Source: Bacillota bacterium | GTDB lineage: Bacteria > Bacillota > Clostridia > DSM-8532 | DNA length: 64,000 nt | Assembly (NCBI GenBank): GCA_023411795.1 | Contig: JAEYOK010000006.1 | Span: forward strand, 1 to 64,000 | Direction: 5' to 3' | Shown here: piece by piece, positions 15,982 to 24,946 of the stretch | How positions within the stretch are numbered: position 1 is the stretch's first letter | Layout of the letters: every line of letters begins with the position of its first letter | Made by a program: the position numbers and the translations under genes | Notes under the pieces: generated by a model | What the model saw: only the letters and a program-made list of their open reading frames with translations | What the model was told of the DNA's origin: nothing | The model's database searches: none

Positions 15982-16716
15982 ATGAAAAACTTAGACGAAC
16001 ATACAGACAGAATTGATCTTGACGAATTACGACTCTTCCTTAAGAGAGAGAGACATCGCCGAGAAAAACGCTTTGTGGTAGCTGCGTGGACTTTAATCAT
16101 ATTAGGGAGCTTCATCATGGTTACCGCTCTTGGCTTAAAGCTGTATACCTATTGGCAGCAAAATGCCCTTATTTATGAGTATGAGCACCATACTGCCACG
16201 CTACCGCAACCAACAAACACCCAAAAACCTGAGCCATCTTCAGAGCCTGCTCTCCCAAGCCCTACCAGCATACCGACAGTAATTGAGAATCCCGATGAGG
16301 GTAAGACTATTTTTCCTTCGAAAAAGCCTGAAGCCACCGCTATTCTAAGTATTCCAAAAATCAAGGTTAAGGTAGCAGTAAGCGAGGGTACCAAAAAGGA
16401 AATTTTAAAGTATGCAGCCGGGCATTTTACCGGTACCGCAAATCCGGGAGAATCCGGCAATTATGCGCTCATCGCGCATCGCAGCTATACTTACGGACAA
16501 TTCTTCAATCGTCTTGACGAGCTTAAACCCGGTGATGAGGTATATGTAACATCCGGTTCAAATAATTTTACATATGTGATTACTGAGACCTTTGTTGTAG
16601 AACCTCAGGATATTTGGGTTTTGGCTCCAACTAAGGATGCAGTTATTACCCTTATAACATGTACGCCTATAAGAATTGCGACCCATAGGCTTATTGTAAG
16701 GGGCGTATTAAAATAG
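15982..16716 (+). CDS. Sortase (class D-like)
   Basis: A 244-aa protein with a cytoplasmic basic N-terminus, one transmembrane helix (about 31-52), a Pro/Ser/Thr-rich linker (about 72-118) and a sortase beta barrel. Catalytic residues: H166 in ALIAHRSYT, C227 in TLITCTP, R236 in THRLIV. The TLITC context and single N-terminal anchor fit class D/E enzymes of Firmicutes. It cleaves LPxTG-like signals and links the protein to cell wall. Its substrate is most likely the adjacent LPQAG protein. AGGGATAGAC before ATG supports the start. It is convergent with the nitroreductase gene, stops separated by one base. Confidence 0.9.
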   Translation: MKNLDEHTDRIDLDELRLFLKRERHRREKRFVVAAWTLIILGSFIMVTALGLKLYTYWQQNALIYEYEHHTATLPQPTNTQKPEPSSEPALPSPTSIPTVIENPDEGKTIFPSKKPEATAILSIPKIKVKVAVSEGTKKEILKYAAGHFTGTANPGESGNYALIAHRSYTYGQFFNRLDELKPGDEVYVTSGSNNFTYVITETFVVEPQDIWVLAPTKDAVITLITCTPIRIATHRLIVRGVLK

Positions 16717-16717
16717 C

Positions 16718-17212
16718 TTAGAAATAATTAAAACTAATAATTTCGTCCAATGATTTCTTTCTTCTCTCCGGCTTTTCATCGGGATACCCAATAGTCAGCA
16801 TTGTTAGTAGTTCATGTGTTTCGGGACATTTTAACAATTCCTCTGTTTCTTTAGTATGTTCTCTTTTATATGACCCTATCCAACATGTTCCAATACCATA
16901 ATGCCATGCAGCAAGTATTATATTTTCTGTTGCGGCACTTGCATCCTCAAATATGCAATGGGCATTCTTATCACAAAATACTGCTATTACAGCATAGGCA
17001 TCTTTTATGAACTTACCGTATTTTATTATCTCGGTAAGCCTCTCTTTAATTTTCTGATCGGTTACAACGACAAATTTCCAAGGTTGTTGGTTGTGTCCGG
17101 ATGGAGCTAGTCTGCCACAATCAAGAATATCCATAAGAATATCATTAGGTATCTCTTTTTTCTGATAGCTTCTTATACTTCTTCTTGTTTTCATTACCTC
17201 AATAGCGTTCAT
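16718..17212 (-). CDS. Nitroreductase family protein
   Basis: A 164-aa protein. TRRSIRSYQKKEIP at the N-terminus and LAPSGHNQQPWKFVVV are the FMN-binding signatures of the nitroreductase family, and ENIILAAWHYGIGTCWIG the central helix. These NAD(P)H-dependent flavoproteins reduce nitro or quinone compounds. It is a short member of the family. The ATG at 17212 overlaps the rnr stop by 14 bases, so it is expressed with RNase R. Substrate unknown. Confidence 0.88.
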   Translation of the reverse strand: MNAIEVMKTRRSIRSYQKKEIPNDILMDILDCGRLAPSGHNQQPWKFVVVTDQKIKERLTEIIKYGKFIKDAYAVIAVFCDKNAHCIFEDASAATENIILAAWHYGIGTCWIGSYKREHTKETEELLKCPETHELLTMLTIGYPDEKPERRKKSLDEIISFNYF

Positions 17213-19538
17213 GTTGACTCCCTTTCTCTTTTTTTATTCTCTTCTTTGATTCTTTTTCTGATTTTTTCTTGTCTTTCTCGGAGGCTTTACCTTTGCTTTT
17301 TATTGATTTAGCTCCAATATGCTTAAGAATCTTCTCTGATTCTTTCTTTTTCTTAGCTCTGTTTTTTATTTGCTCCGGTTCAATGCTTACTATATCATTA
17401 TCCTCATTTTCATCAATGATAATAAAATCTATTTGTCTTGTTTCGGTACTTGCTTTAACCAATTGCACACTTACCTTGTCACCAATACGATAAATCTTTT
17501 TTGTTCTCTCCCCTATGAGACAAAGCGCTCGTTCATTGTAACTATAATAATCATCATCCATGGAACTTAAGCGTACCAAACCTTCAATTGTATTATCGAG
17601 TTCAACAAACATACCAAAAGCCGTAATATTAGCGATTGTACCTTGGAATTGCTCTCCTACCTTATCCATCATAAACTCAGCTTTCTTTAGCTCAACACAA
17701 TCCCTTTCAGCGTCCTGAGCAGCTCTTTCGCGTTCAGAGCTTGCCTGGGCTATGCTGTGTAGAATACTCCTATAATGTTCTATTCTTCTCTCATTAAGCT
17801 TTCCGTTTATTTGCTCTTTCATTATACGATGAATTATCAAGTCCGGATAACGCCTTATTGGTGAAGTAAAATGTGAATAATACTCTGCCGCGAGTCCAAA
17901 ATGCCAATCATGGATGTCACTGTATCTGGCTTTTTGAAGCGACCTTAAAATAATCATATTAATAGCTTTTTCTTCGGGCTTACCTTTTATTTGGTTCATA
18001 ACATCTTGAAGAGCTTTTGGATGAACATCGCGATAACCCTTTAATTTATAACCAAAGGTTCCCAGAACCATGTTTAAATTTTCCATTTTATCAGGATCCG
18101 GGTCTTCGTGTATTCTATAAACAAACGGAATCCCAATCCAGTAAAAATGCTCAGATACTACTTCATTACATAGAAGCATGAATTCTTCTATTATACTGTT
18201 TGCCAGGGTTATTTTATAACGTTTTATATCAACTGTTTTACCGTTTTCATCAACGATTACCTTGGCTTCATCAAAATCAAAATCAACTGATCCACGGCGC
18301 TTTCTCTTTTCTTTAAGAATCATGGCCAAAGCCTTCATATTTTCGAAATCTATCAGATGATCTTTGTAGCGCACTTTTAACTCTTCATCATCTTCTTCAA
18401 GAATCTTATACACATTAGTATAGGTCATGCGTTCATTTATATGAATAACGCTTTCAAATATGTCATGGTTAACCACATTCCCGCTGGAATCAATATCAAT
18501 AAATACACTAAATGCAAGACGGTCCACATTGGAATTCAAGCTACATATATTATTAGAGAGCTCTCTTGGAAGCATTGGTATAACCCTGTCAGGAAAATAC
18601 ACGCTGGTGCCTCTTAAAAGAGCTTCATTGTCAAGAGCTGACCCTTCCTTAACGTAATGTGTTACATCTGCAATATGAACACCTAATCTGTAAATACCCT
18701 CAGATAGAATTTCAATAGAGACTGCATCATCTAGGTCACGGGCATCTTCCCCGTCGATTGTAACCATCCTGAGTGCCCTCAAGTCTCTTCTGTTTTTAAA
18801 TTCATCTTCATTAACCTTATCTGGAACCGATTTAACTTCTTCAATTACATTTTCGGGAAACTCATAAGGGATGCCATAAGCACGTATTATTGACATGACG
18901 TCAACACCTTTTTCTCCCTCGTCTCCCAGTATCTCAATAATGTGCCCCTCGGCATTTCTGTTTTTTTCAGGCCACTTTGTTATTTCTACAACAACCTTTT
19001 GCCCTTTTTGAGCACCGTTAATAAACTCCTTAGGGATAAAAATATCGCCTGATAATCGAACATGATCGGGTATAACAAAACCAAAATGGTCACTCTTGTC
19101 GAATTTGCCCACTATAGTTTTGTTTACATGCTCTATAATACTAATTATTTCACCTTCCTGGCGCCTATCCTTGGTTGCATTTTTGCTAGGCCTTGCAAGT
19201 ACTCTATCGCCATGCATTGCTCCATTAATATCGTTTGCAGGAATAAAGACATCCTCATCTCCGGTATCCGGTAAAACAAAGCCAAAGCCTTTGACATTTC
19301 CCTGGAATTTGCCTACTATAAGACCCATTCGCTCAGGAACCCCATATCTCTCTTTCCTAGTTTTGATTACCAAGCCGTCGGATTCCATTTCTTTAAGAAG
19401 TTCCTGCAATTCGCCTCTATCATCAGAAGGAACATCAAGAACCACTGCTAATTCCTCAAATTTAAGAGGCTTATAGATTTGCTCCCTCATAAAAGACAAA
19501 ATTCGATTTTTTCTTTCATCCATTATTTCTTTAAACAT
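17199..19538 (-). CDS. rnr: Ribonuclease R
   Basis: A 779-aa 3'-5' exoribonuclease with the standard order: N-terminal winged helix (residues 1-70), two cold-shock domains (GKFQGNVKGFGFVLPD and GKFDKSDHFGFVIPD), RNB catalytic domain with D-x-x-x-x-x-D-D in DGEDARDLDDAV, and an S1 domain (GTIANITAFGMFVELDNTIE). The tail is Lys/Ser/Glu-rich, as in other RNase R proteins. It degrades structured RNA and matures stable RNAs. AGGATGG precedes the start ATG. It is followed by the nitroreductase gene. Confidence 0.96.
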   Translation of the reverse strand: MFKEIMDERKNRILSFMREQIYKPLKFEELAVVLDVPSDDRGELQELLKEMESDGLVIKTRKERYGVPERMGLIVGKFQGNVKGFGFVLPDTGDEDVFIPANDINGAMHGDRVLARPSKNATKDRRQEGEIISIIEHVNKTIVGKFDKSDHFGFVIPDHVRLSGDIFIPKEFINGAQKGQKVVVEITKWPEKNRNAEGHIIEILGDEGEKGVDVMSIIRAYGIPYEFPENVIEEVKSVPDKVNEDEFKNRRDLRALRMVTIDGEDARDLDDAVSIEILSEGIYRLGVHIADVTHYVKEGSALDNEALLRGTSVYFPDRVIPMLPRELSNNICSLNSNVDRLAFSVFIDIDSSGNVVNHDIFESVIHINERMTYTNVYKILEEDDEELKVRYKDHLIDFENMKALAMILKEKRKRRGSVDFDFDEAKVIVDENGKTVDIKRYKITLANSIIEEFMLLCNEVVSEHFYWIGIPFVYRIHEDPDPDKMENLNMVLGTFGYKLKGYRDVHPKALQDVMNQIKGKPEEKAINMIILRSLQKARYSDIHDWHFGLAAEYYSHFTSPIRRYPDLIIHRIMKEQINGKLNERRIEHYRSILHSIAQASSERERAAQDAERDCVELKKAEFMMDKVGEQFQGTIANITAFGMFVELDNTIEGLVRLSSMDDDYYSYNERALCLIGERTKKIYRIGDKVSVQLVKASTETRQIDFIIIDENEDNDIVSIEPEQIKNRAKKKKESEKILKHIGAKSIKSKGKASEKDKKKSEKESKKRIKKEKGSQHERY

Positions 19539-19563
19539 TGCTTACCATCCTTTTAAAAAGGAA

Positions 19564-19580
19564 GACGGCTAGTGGCCGTC
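19564..19580 (-). terminator. Hairpin terminator after the HD hydrolase gene
   Basis: GACGGC-TAGTG-GCCGTC stem; on the minus strand followed by TTCCTTTTT. It lies between the HD gene end (19675) and the rnr start. Confidence 0.55.
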
Positions 19581-19616
19581 ATCGTTTTTGTTAATATTAT
19601 TCATCAAAAATTTGCC

Positions 19617-19638
19617 AAGTATACTTTTAAGTATACTT
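19617..19638. repeat. Two AAGTATACTT palindromes two bases apart
   Basis: AAGTATACTT occurs at 19617-19626 and 19629-19638. Each is fully palindromic. They sit about 80-100 bases upstream of rnr and could be an operator or contain -10 elements (TATACT). Confidence 0.5.
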
Positions 19639-19674
19639 TTTATACTTTGTATGCTTTATTTAAACATGATGTAT

Positions 19675-20226
19675 TCATAATCCCAATTGGTCACTAATTT
19701 CTTTAAGAGCTTCAATGGAAAGAGCGGCAAACTCCTCAAGAGTCAAGCCTATCTCGGAACAGGTGGCTATTTGTTCTCTATTAGCTCCTCGGGCAAAACC
19801 TTTCTGATAATAACGATTAATAACAAAATCTACATCTACATCTTTGAGTTTTTTATCAGGTAGAATCAATGCACAGGCTGTTATTAGACCAGCCATAGGA
19901 TCTGAGCAAAAGAGTGCCTTATCTATCTTTCTTCTGCGAGGAATATTATTGGCAGGGTTATGTGCACGGACCGCGTAAACTACCGTATTATCAAAGTTCA
20001 ACGCTTCAAGAATATCTCCGCCCATATTTCCATGCAGGCTCATATCTCCCTGTATTCTTTCATAATCAATGTCATGAACAAGTCCAGTAATTCCCCAAAG
20101 ATTTATATATTCATTAAAATGTATAGCTAGTTTTCGCATGATTGCCTCAACGGCAAGGCTGTGCTTAATAATATTTTCATTCTCTATTCTCAGTTTTAAT
20201 TCTTCCATAGCTATGTTTCGATCCAA
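19675..20226 (-). CDS. HD-domain phosphohydrolase
   Basis: A 183-aa protein with the HD superfamily pattern: H in KHSLAVEAIM, HD in LVHDIDYER, H in VRAHNP, and D in FCSDPMAGL. These are metal-dependent phosphohydrolases acting on nucleotides; the substrate is not evident. Similar stand-alone HDIG proteins are common in Clostridia. Start at ATG 20226 with GGGGGGAGG upstream. A terminator-like hairpin follows at 19564-19580. Confidence 0.85.
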   Translation of the reverse strand: MDRNIAMEELKLRIENENIIKHSLAVEAIMRKLAIHFNEYINLWGITGLVHDIDYERIQGDMSLHGNMGGDILEALNFDNTVVYAVRAHNPANNIPRRRKIDKALFCSDPMAGLITACALILPDKKLKDVDVDFVINRYYQKGFARGANREQIATCSEIGLTLEEFAALSIEALKEISDQLGL

Positions 20227-20337
20227 TGTTATAAATCCTCCCCCCTATTAAGCTAGTAACTTCATTATATCATAGTGATAATTATATAAATATATTTAAA
20301 TGTTGCTTTAGGGGAAAATAATATGTACAATATTCCT

Positions 20338-20448
20338 CATGGGTTAATCCCATGCCAGTTCGCAAAATCCTGGCAAGGTCTAAGCCTTAAACAAAACTAC
20401 GAAGTTCCGGTTACTTAGAATAAAAGCCGGTGTTTGTTTTGCAAACAT
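20338..20448 (+). promoter_or_regulatory. Structured 5' leader of queT, candidate preQ1 riboswitch
   Basis: Three consecutive helices: CATGGG-TTAAT-CCCATG (20338-20354), GCCAG...CTGGC (20354-20374), and a TGTTTG-TTTTG-CAAACA hairpin (20432-20448) just before the Shine-Dalgarno. CTAAG (about 20380) can pair with CTTAG (about 20414) as a pseudoknot. QueT genes are typically under preQ1 control. I could not match it to preQ1-I or preQ1-II; preQ1-III is possible. Confidence 0.45.
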
Positions 20449-20459
20449 ATAGGAGTATG

Positions 20460-20945
20460 ATGAAGCTTTCCCCAAAAATGATTGTTCAATCCGCATTAAT
20501 TGCTGCAGTTTATTCTGCTCTGACCATTCTGTTAGGCTCTTTTGGTTATGGACCTATTCAATTCCGTATAGCAGAGACCTTAACTGTACTTCCGGCAATT
20601 CTACCTTCTTCTATATCTGGTCTATTTATCGGTTGTATACTGGCAAATTGGCTTGGTGGATTCGGCATTGTCGATATTTTTTTTGGTAGCCTTGCAACTC
20701 TATTAGCGGGCCTCTGCACCCGAATGCTAAGAAAATATAGTCTTTTATATCCATTACCGCCAGTGTTATTTAACGCGATTATTGTGGGCGGGTATGTATA
20801 TATTCTTTATGATAAAACCTATCCTTTGCTTTTAACAATGTTGTTTATAGGTTTATCAGAGCTTATTATCTGTTATGGAATAGGCTTACCTCTTATAACA
20901 TTTATTAAGAAGAATTCCACGCTTAAGAAAATACTCGAAATATAA
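20460..20945 (+). CDS. queT: QueT-family queuosine precursor transporter
   Basis: A 161-aa hydrophobic protein with about five to six transmembrane helices and the QueT signature YGPIQFRIAETLTVLP and GCILANWLGGFGIVDIFFGS. It is the substrate-binding S component of an ECF-type transporter for a queuosine precursor (preQ1 or preQ0). AGGAG at 20451-20455 allows ATG at 20457 or 20460; the second has the better spacing. The frame further upstream overlaps the leader hairpin and is rejected. It stands alone behind a structured leader. Confidence 0.9.
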   Translation: MKLSPKMIVQSALIAAVYSALTILLGSFGYGPIQFRIAETLTVLPAILPSSISGLFIGCILANWLGGFGIVDIFFGSLATLLAGLCTRMLRKYSLLYPLPPVLFNAIIVGGYVYILYDKTYPLLLTMLFIGLSELIICYGIGLPLITFIKKNSTLKKILEI

Positions 20946-21026
20946 TTAATGGTTTGTTAATGTCGCTTTTGAAGGTGGTATATATCGCTGTGGTTAACTT
21001 TTTTTATTTCTTTTAAAGGAGCTATC

Positions 21027-22118
21027 ATGAGATTAATTGGTATTGGCCAAGTCGGAAATGACGATATTTTAGCTAAAGCGATATATGATGTTGAGGGCAG
21101 GAAACTACTCAATGCCGGAGTATCATTAAGACCTGCTATTGTTCAGAAGCTTTATGAAAAAGGCGTTTCCAATTTATATATAGATGATGAAATATCAGAA
21201 GGAATTGAAGTTGACAATCTGTTGTGTGAAGAAACGAGAACACAAGCCAAGTTTATTGTACGTGAAGAAATGACCAGGCTATCCAAAAACAAGACAATGG
21301 ATTATTCAAGAATAAATGGAATAGTAAATACTATTGTTGATGAAATTCTTTCCCATAAAGTTGATATGATTAACGTAAAAGATATACGTATGCAGGACGA
21401 ACATACCTTTGCTCACTGTGTAAATGTATGTATAATGTCTATTGCATTGGCCACAAAGCTATCTCTCCCGGTTTCTAAGGTTAAAAATATAGCAATTGGT
21501 GCAATGCTACATGATATTGGAAAAGCTTTTCTTCCCCCTGAACTCATAAACAAAACAGATTCTTTGACTGAATCTGAAATGGTCGAAATGAAAAAACACC
21601 CCCTTATTGGCTATAACCTTATTAAAGACAATCAAGACACACCTTCAACTACAAAGGTAGCCGTCCTTATGCACCATGAACATATTAACGGAGGCGGTTA
21701 TCCAATGAACCTATCTGGAGATAAAATACATTATTCTGCCCGTATCCTAACTGTTTGCGATGAGTTTGACAGTGCTATTAACGATAAAAAAAATGATAAA
21801 ATCCTACATACTACTGATGCTGTTGAGTACTTAATCGGAGCATCCGGGCACGTTTTTGACAAAACTATAGTTGATGAATTTATTAAGATGATTCCTATTT
21901 ATAGTGAAGGTAGCATCGTTTTGCTTAGTAACGGAACGATTGGAATAGTTATTAAAAATAATCCTGTAAACCTGACTCGTCCTGTAGTTCGTGTATTTTA
22001 TAATCCAAAGACTAAAACAAAATTAAAGAAAGTCAATATTATTGATCTAAGAACAGAATTATCAATTAAAATTCTTAGAGAGATTAAAACCAATATTAAG
22101 GAAATTGTTCAAGATTAA
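21027..22118 (+). CDS. HD-GYP domain phosphodiesterase
   Basis: A 363-aa protein. The HD-GYP domain spans about residues 105-285: H in DEHTFAHCVNVC, HD in MLHDIGKAFLP, and HHEHINGGGYP. The latter differs from the usual HHExxDGxGYP by N in place of D. The family hydrolyses cyclic di-GMP. N-terminal residues 1-100 are the PilZ-free alpha/beta domain common in clostridial HD-GYP proteins. No sensory membrane domain is present. AAAGGAG precedes the ATG. Confidence 0.88.
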   Translation: MRLIGIGQVGNDDILAKAIYDVEGRKLLNAGVSLRPAIVQKLYEKGVSNLYIDDEISEGIEVDNLLCEETRTQAKFIVREEMTRLSKNKTMDYSRINGIVNTIVDEILSHKVDMINVKDIRMQDEHTFAHCVNVCIMSIALATKLSLPVSKVKNIAIGAMLHDIGKAFLPPELINKTDSLTESEMVEMKKHPLIGYNLIKDNQDTPSTTKVAVLMHHEHINGGGYPMNLSGDKIHYSARILTVCDEFDSAINDKKNDKILHTTDAVEYLIGASGHVFDKTIVDEFIKMIPIYSEGSIVLLSNGTIGIVIKNNPVNLTRPVVRVFYNPKTKTKLKKVNIIDLRTELSIKILREIKTNIKEIVQD

Positions 22119-22146
22119 AGCCCTATTCACTCATGAAATAGGGCTT
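22119..22146. terminator. Bidirectional terminator between HD-GYP gene and vor operon
   Basis: AGCCCTATT...AAATAGGGCT stem with an 8-9 base loop, starting at the HD-GYP stop and ending 11 bases before the vorC stop. Confidence 0.7.
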
Positions 22147-22156
22147 CAACAACTAT

Positions 22157-22690
22157 TTAGTATTCCATTCCAACTTTTAAAACTTCCATCTCTTCAGGAA
22201 TCATATAGTGCTTTTTCTTAGGTAGAACACTATAAAGCGCTTTCTCAAAGCTTTCTGAAGTAATACATCCCGTTTCTTTTATAAGCTTACCTAAAAGATA
22301 CACATTTGAATACGTTTTATTCCCAATTTCATTTGCCAATTCTGTAGCAGGAATCTCAAATACCTTGATATCATCTCTTTTTATTTCCTTATGAACCAAA
22401 GAACTATCTGTAATCAATACTCCGCCAGGCTTTAGCCAGCTTTCAAACTTCTCAAGTGAAGGATTATTCATAACTATCAAAGCTGAACAGGAATTGAGCA
22501 CAGGAGATGCAATGGATTCCTCTGATATTACTACCATACAATTGGCTGTTCCGCCTCTCATCTCCGGTCCATAAGAAGGTAAAAACGATACTTCCTTATC
22601 CTTAATCATACCGGCATGTGCCAGCAGTCTTCCGGCTGAAAGAATACCCTGCCCGCCGAAGCCGGCAATAATTATCTCATGAAGAAACAT
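22157..22690 (-). CDS. vorC: 2-oxoacid:ferredoxin oxidoreductase, gamma subunit
   Basis: A 177-aa protein with the gamma domain signature EIIIAGFGGQGILSAGRLLA and SYGPEMRGGTANC. It is the last gene of the D-B-A-C operon at 22157-24760. The complex oxidatively decarboxylates a 2-oxoacid with CoA, reducing ferredoxin. It starts three bases after the beta subunit stop. A branched-chain (Vor) role is favoured by the alpha subunit; a 2-oxoglutarate (Kor) role cannot be excluded. Confidence 0.88.
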   Translation of the reverse strand: MFLHEIIIAGFGGQGILSAGRLLAHAGMIKDKEVSFLPSYGPEMRGGTANCMVVISEESIASPVLNSCSALIVMNNPSLEKFESWLKPGGVLITDSSLVHKEIKRDDIKVFEIPATELANEIGNKTYSNVYLLGKLIKETGCITSESFEKALYSVLPKKKHYMIPEEMEVLKVGMEY

Positions 22691-22693
22691 ATT

Positions 22694-23440
22694 TTATACC
22701 TCCAAGTCCGCACCGACAAATACGCCAAGGGGATAATGCGGAATCATTTCATTCTCAATACGCTTTAATGCTTCATTAGGATCCAGGCCCCAGTTTGTTG
22801 GACATGTTGAAAGAATCTCAATCATTGAGAAGCCCTTTCCGGCCAACTGCACTTTAAATGCCTTTTTAACAGCTTCCTTAGCTTTTTTGATGTGCTTTAC
22901 ATCGTGCATAGAAACTCGTTCTATATATGCCGGACCTTCCAATGTCGCTAACATTTCTGATACTCTAATAGGAAATCCGTTTACTTTAGGATCTCTACCA
23001 AATGGAGATGTGGTGGTCACCTGACCCAACAATGTGGTTGGAGCCATTTGGCCTGAAGTCATTCCGTAAATAGTATTATTAATGAAGATAACTGTTATAT
23101 TTTCACCTCTGGTTGCGGCATGAACTATCTCCGCAGTACCTATTGCCGCCAAATCGCCATCACCTTGATATGTGAATACTGCATGATTGGGTAAACTCCT
23201 TTTTATGCCTGTAGCAACTGCCGGAGCACGGCCATGAGGTGCCTGAACCATATCGCAATTAAAATACAGATAGTTATTATATGCGCAACCTACAGGTGAA
23301 ACACCAACGGTTTTCCCCTCTATATCCAAATCATCAATGGCTTCTGCTACTAATCTGTGGGCTATTCCATGGGTGCAACCCGGACAATAATGCATCGGAA
23401 CATCCACTAATGCGTGTGGTGCTTTAAAAACAACTGCCAT
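22694..23440 (-). CDS. vorA: 2-oxoacid:ferredoxin oxidoreductase, beta (TPP) subunit
   Basis: A 248-aa protein with thiamine diphosphate-binding motifs: HYCPGCTHGIAHR near the N-terminus, and GDGDLAAIG...NNTIYGMTSGQ (GDG-x25-30-N pattern). It carries the catalytic TPP/Mg site of the complex. It lies between alpha and gamma genes in an operon. The substrate is likely 3-methyl-2-oxobutanoate and related branched-chain 2-oxoacids. Confidence 0.9.
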   Translation of the reverse strand: MAVVFKAPHALVDVPMHYCPGCTHGIAHRLVAEAIDDLDIEGKTVGVSPVGCAYNNYLYFNCDMVQAPHGRAPAVATGIKRSLPNHAVFTYQGDGDLAAIGTAEIVHAATRGENITVIFINNTIYGMTSGQMAPTTLLGQVTTTSPFGRDPKVNGFPIRVSEMLATLEGPAYIERVSMHDVKHIKKAKEAVKKAFKVQLAGKGFSMIEILSTCPTNWGLDPNEALKRIENEMIPHYPLGVFVGADLEV

Positions 23441-23476
23441 TTACTGTTCTCCTCTCTTTTTTTAGATACCGGATTA

Positions 23477-24541
23477 TTAGCTATGCTTTTCTTTAATTTC
23501 ATTTACTTTGGTCATAATATTATTAATGGTAGGAATCATACCACCCATTCTTCCGGTAAAGTATACGGGCTTCCTTCCGTCTATAGTAAGCCTTACATCT
23601 TCGACCATTTGTCCCGAACTCATTTCAACAGTCAAGAAAGCCTTCGGTATATTCAATACCTTCTCAAAAGCTTCAGTCGGGAATGGGAATAATGTAATAG
23701 GTCTAATAAGTCCTAATTTAATACCTTGATTAGCAGCTTCCTTAATTACGCCTTTGCATATACGGGCTACAGATCCGTATGCAACCAGAATAATCTCGGC
23801 ATCCTCACAGTTGTAAAGTTCATAACGCTGTTCTTTTTCAGATATCAGCTTATACTTGTTCTGAAAACCGATATTCCACTGTTCGAGAACTGCAGGATCC
23901 AGATGTATCGAAGTTATCATATTATGTTCACGCTTGTTCTCATGTCCGTTGGTTGCCCATGATTTATCGAAAGCTTCGACCTTCTCTTCGTCGCGGAAAT
24001 TTACAACTTCCATCATTTGGCCAAGGACACCGTCGCCGAGAATCATAGTCATGATACGGTAACGATCTGAAATATTGAATGCTTCAACAGTTAGCTCGTA
24101 TAGCTCTTGAATACTCGCCGGTGCAAGAACCACTATATGATAATCACCGTGTCCTCCACCTTTTGTTGCCTGAAAATAATCACTTTGAGAAGGCTGGATA
24201 CCGCCTAGACCCGGGCCTCCACGCATAATATTGACGATTACTGCTGGTAATTGTGCACCCGCTATGTAGGATATACCTTCCTGTTTAAGACTTATTCCGG
24301 GGCTTGAGGATGATGTTAAAACACGGTGTCCTGTACTGGCAGCACCATATACCATATTTATTGCAGCTACTTCACTCTCTGCTTGAAGGAATACTCCACC
24401 AACCGCAGGCATCCTTTTTGCCATATAGTGCATAAGCTCAGTCTGGGGTGTTATAGGATATCCGAAATAATGTCTGCATCCCGCTCTTATTGCAGCTTCA
24501 GCAATAACTTCATTGCCTTTCATTAAAAGCTTTTGTCCCAT
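23477..24541 (-). CDS. vorB: 2-oxoacid:ferredoxin oxidoreductase, alpha subunit (VorB type)
   Basis: A 354-aa protein. MGQKLLMKGNEVIAEAAIRA and GCRHYFGYPITPQTEL are the hallmark N-terminus of the VorB/KorA alpha subunit. SSSSPGISLKQEGISYIAGA and RGGPGLGGIQPSQSD follow. The C-terminal domain (ILVAYGSVARICKGVIKEA) corresponds to domain II. It gives the complex its specificity pocket. It is preceded by the small ferredoxin subunit, stop-to-start spacing 12 bases. Confidence 0.9.
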   Translation of the reverse strand: MGQKLLMKGNEVIAEAAIRAGCRHYFGYPITPQTELMHYMAKRMPAVGGVFLQAESEVAAINMVYGAASTGHRVLTSSSSPGISLKQEGISYIAGAQLPAVIVNIMRGGPGLGGIQPSQSDYFQATKGGGHGDYHIVVLAPASIQELYELTVEAFNISDRYRIMTMILGDGVLGQMMEVVNFRDEEKVEAFDKSWATNGHENKREHNMITSIHLDPAVLEQWNIGFQNKYKLISEKEQRYELYNCEDAEIILVAYGSVARICKGVIKEAANQGIKLGLIRPITLFPFPTEAFEKVLNIPKAFLTVEMSSGQMVEDVRLTIDGRKPVYFTGRMGGMIPTINNIMTKVNEIKEKHS

Positions 24542-24553
24542 GTTGCTCCTCCT

Positions 24554-24760
24554 TCATTTTTCTACTGTAATTACGCAATCCGGACATACGGTAGCACAAA
24601 AAGCACATCCTATACATTTGTCCATCTCTACTACTTCGGCTGGGTAATAACCCTTTGCGTTTAATTTTTCAGGGTTTTCTTTAATGATTTTCTTAGGGCA
24701 AACCTGAATGCATAAGCCACAACCCTTACATCGTTCTTCCCTAAAAGTAACCTTGGCCAT
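24554..24760 (-). CDS. vorD: 2-oxoacid:ferredoxin oxidoreductase, ferredoxin (delta) subunit
   Basis: A 68-aa protein with two C-x-x-C-x-x-C-x-x-x-CP motifs (CKGCGLCIQVCP and CIGCAFCATVCP), binding two [4Fe-4S] clusters that move electrons from the TPP subunit to external ferredoxin. ATG at 24760 has AGGAG upstream; the longer frame adds eight residues without support. It is the first gene of the operon from the promoter at 24816-24844. Confidence 0.9.
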   Translation of the reverse strand: MAKVTFREERCKGCGLCIQVCPKKIIKENPEKLNAKGYYPAEVVEMDKCIGCAFCATVCPDCVITVEK

Positions 24761-24815
24761 ATTTGCTGCTCCTTTTATATACAATGTTATCTTGCTAAAA
24801 AACTATTATTAAATA

Positions 24816-24844
24816 AGTTTAAGTTTATTTTATAATATTGTCAA
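24816..24844 (-). promoter_or_regulatory. Promoter of vorDBAC
   Basis: Minus strand TTGACA (24844-24839), 17-base spacer, TAAACT (24821-24816), about 55 bases before the vorD ATG. Confidence 0.65.
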
Positions 24845-24946
24845 TAATGTAGTTGATTACATTAAAGTGATAATGCTTTGCTTAAACAAATTATCTTCTC
24901 GGAAAACATTACTTCTAAAACCTTATGGTTATTTCACAAAAAATAT

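Noticed and set aside
20338..20448. preQ1-I riboswitch before queT
   Set aside because: No short hairpin followed by an A-rich tail ending AAAAAACTA was found, so I only call it a structured leader.
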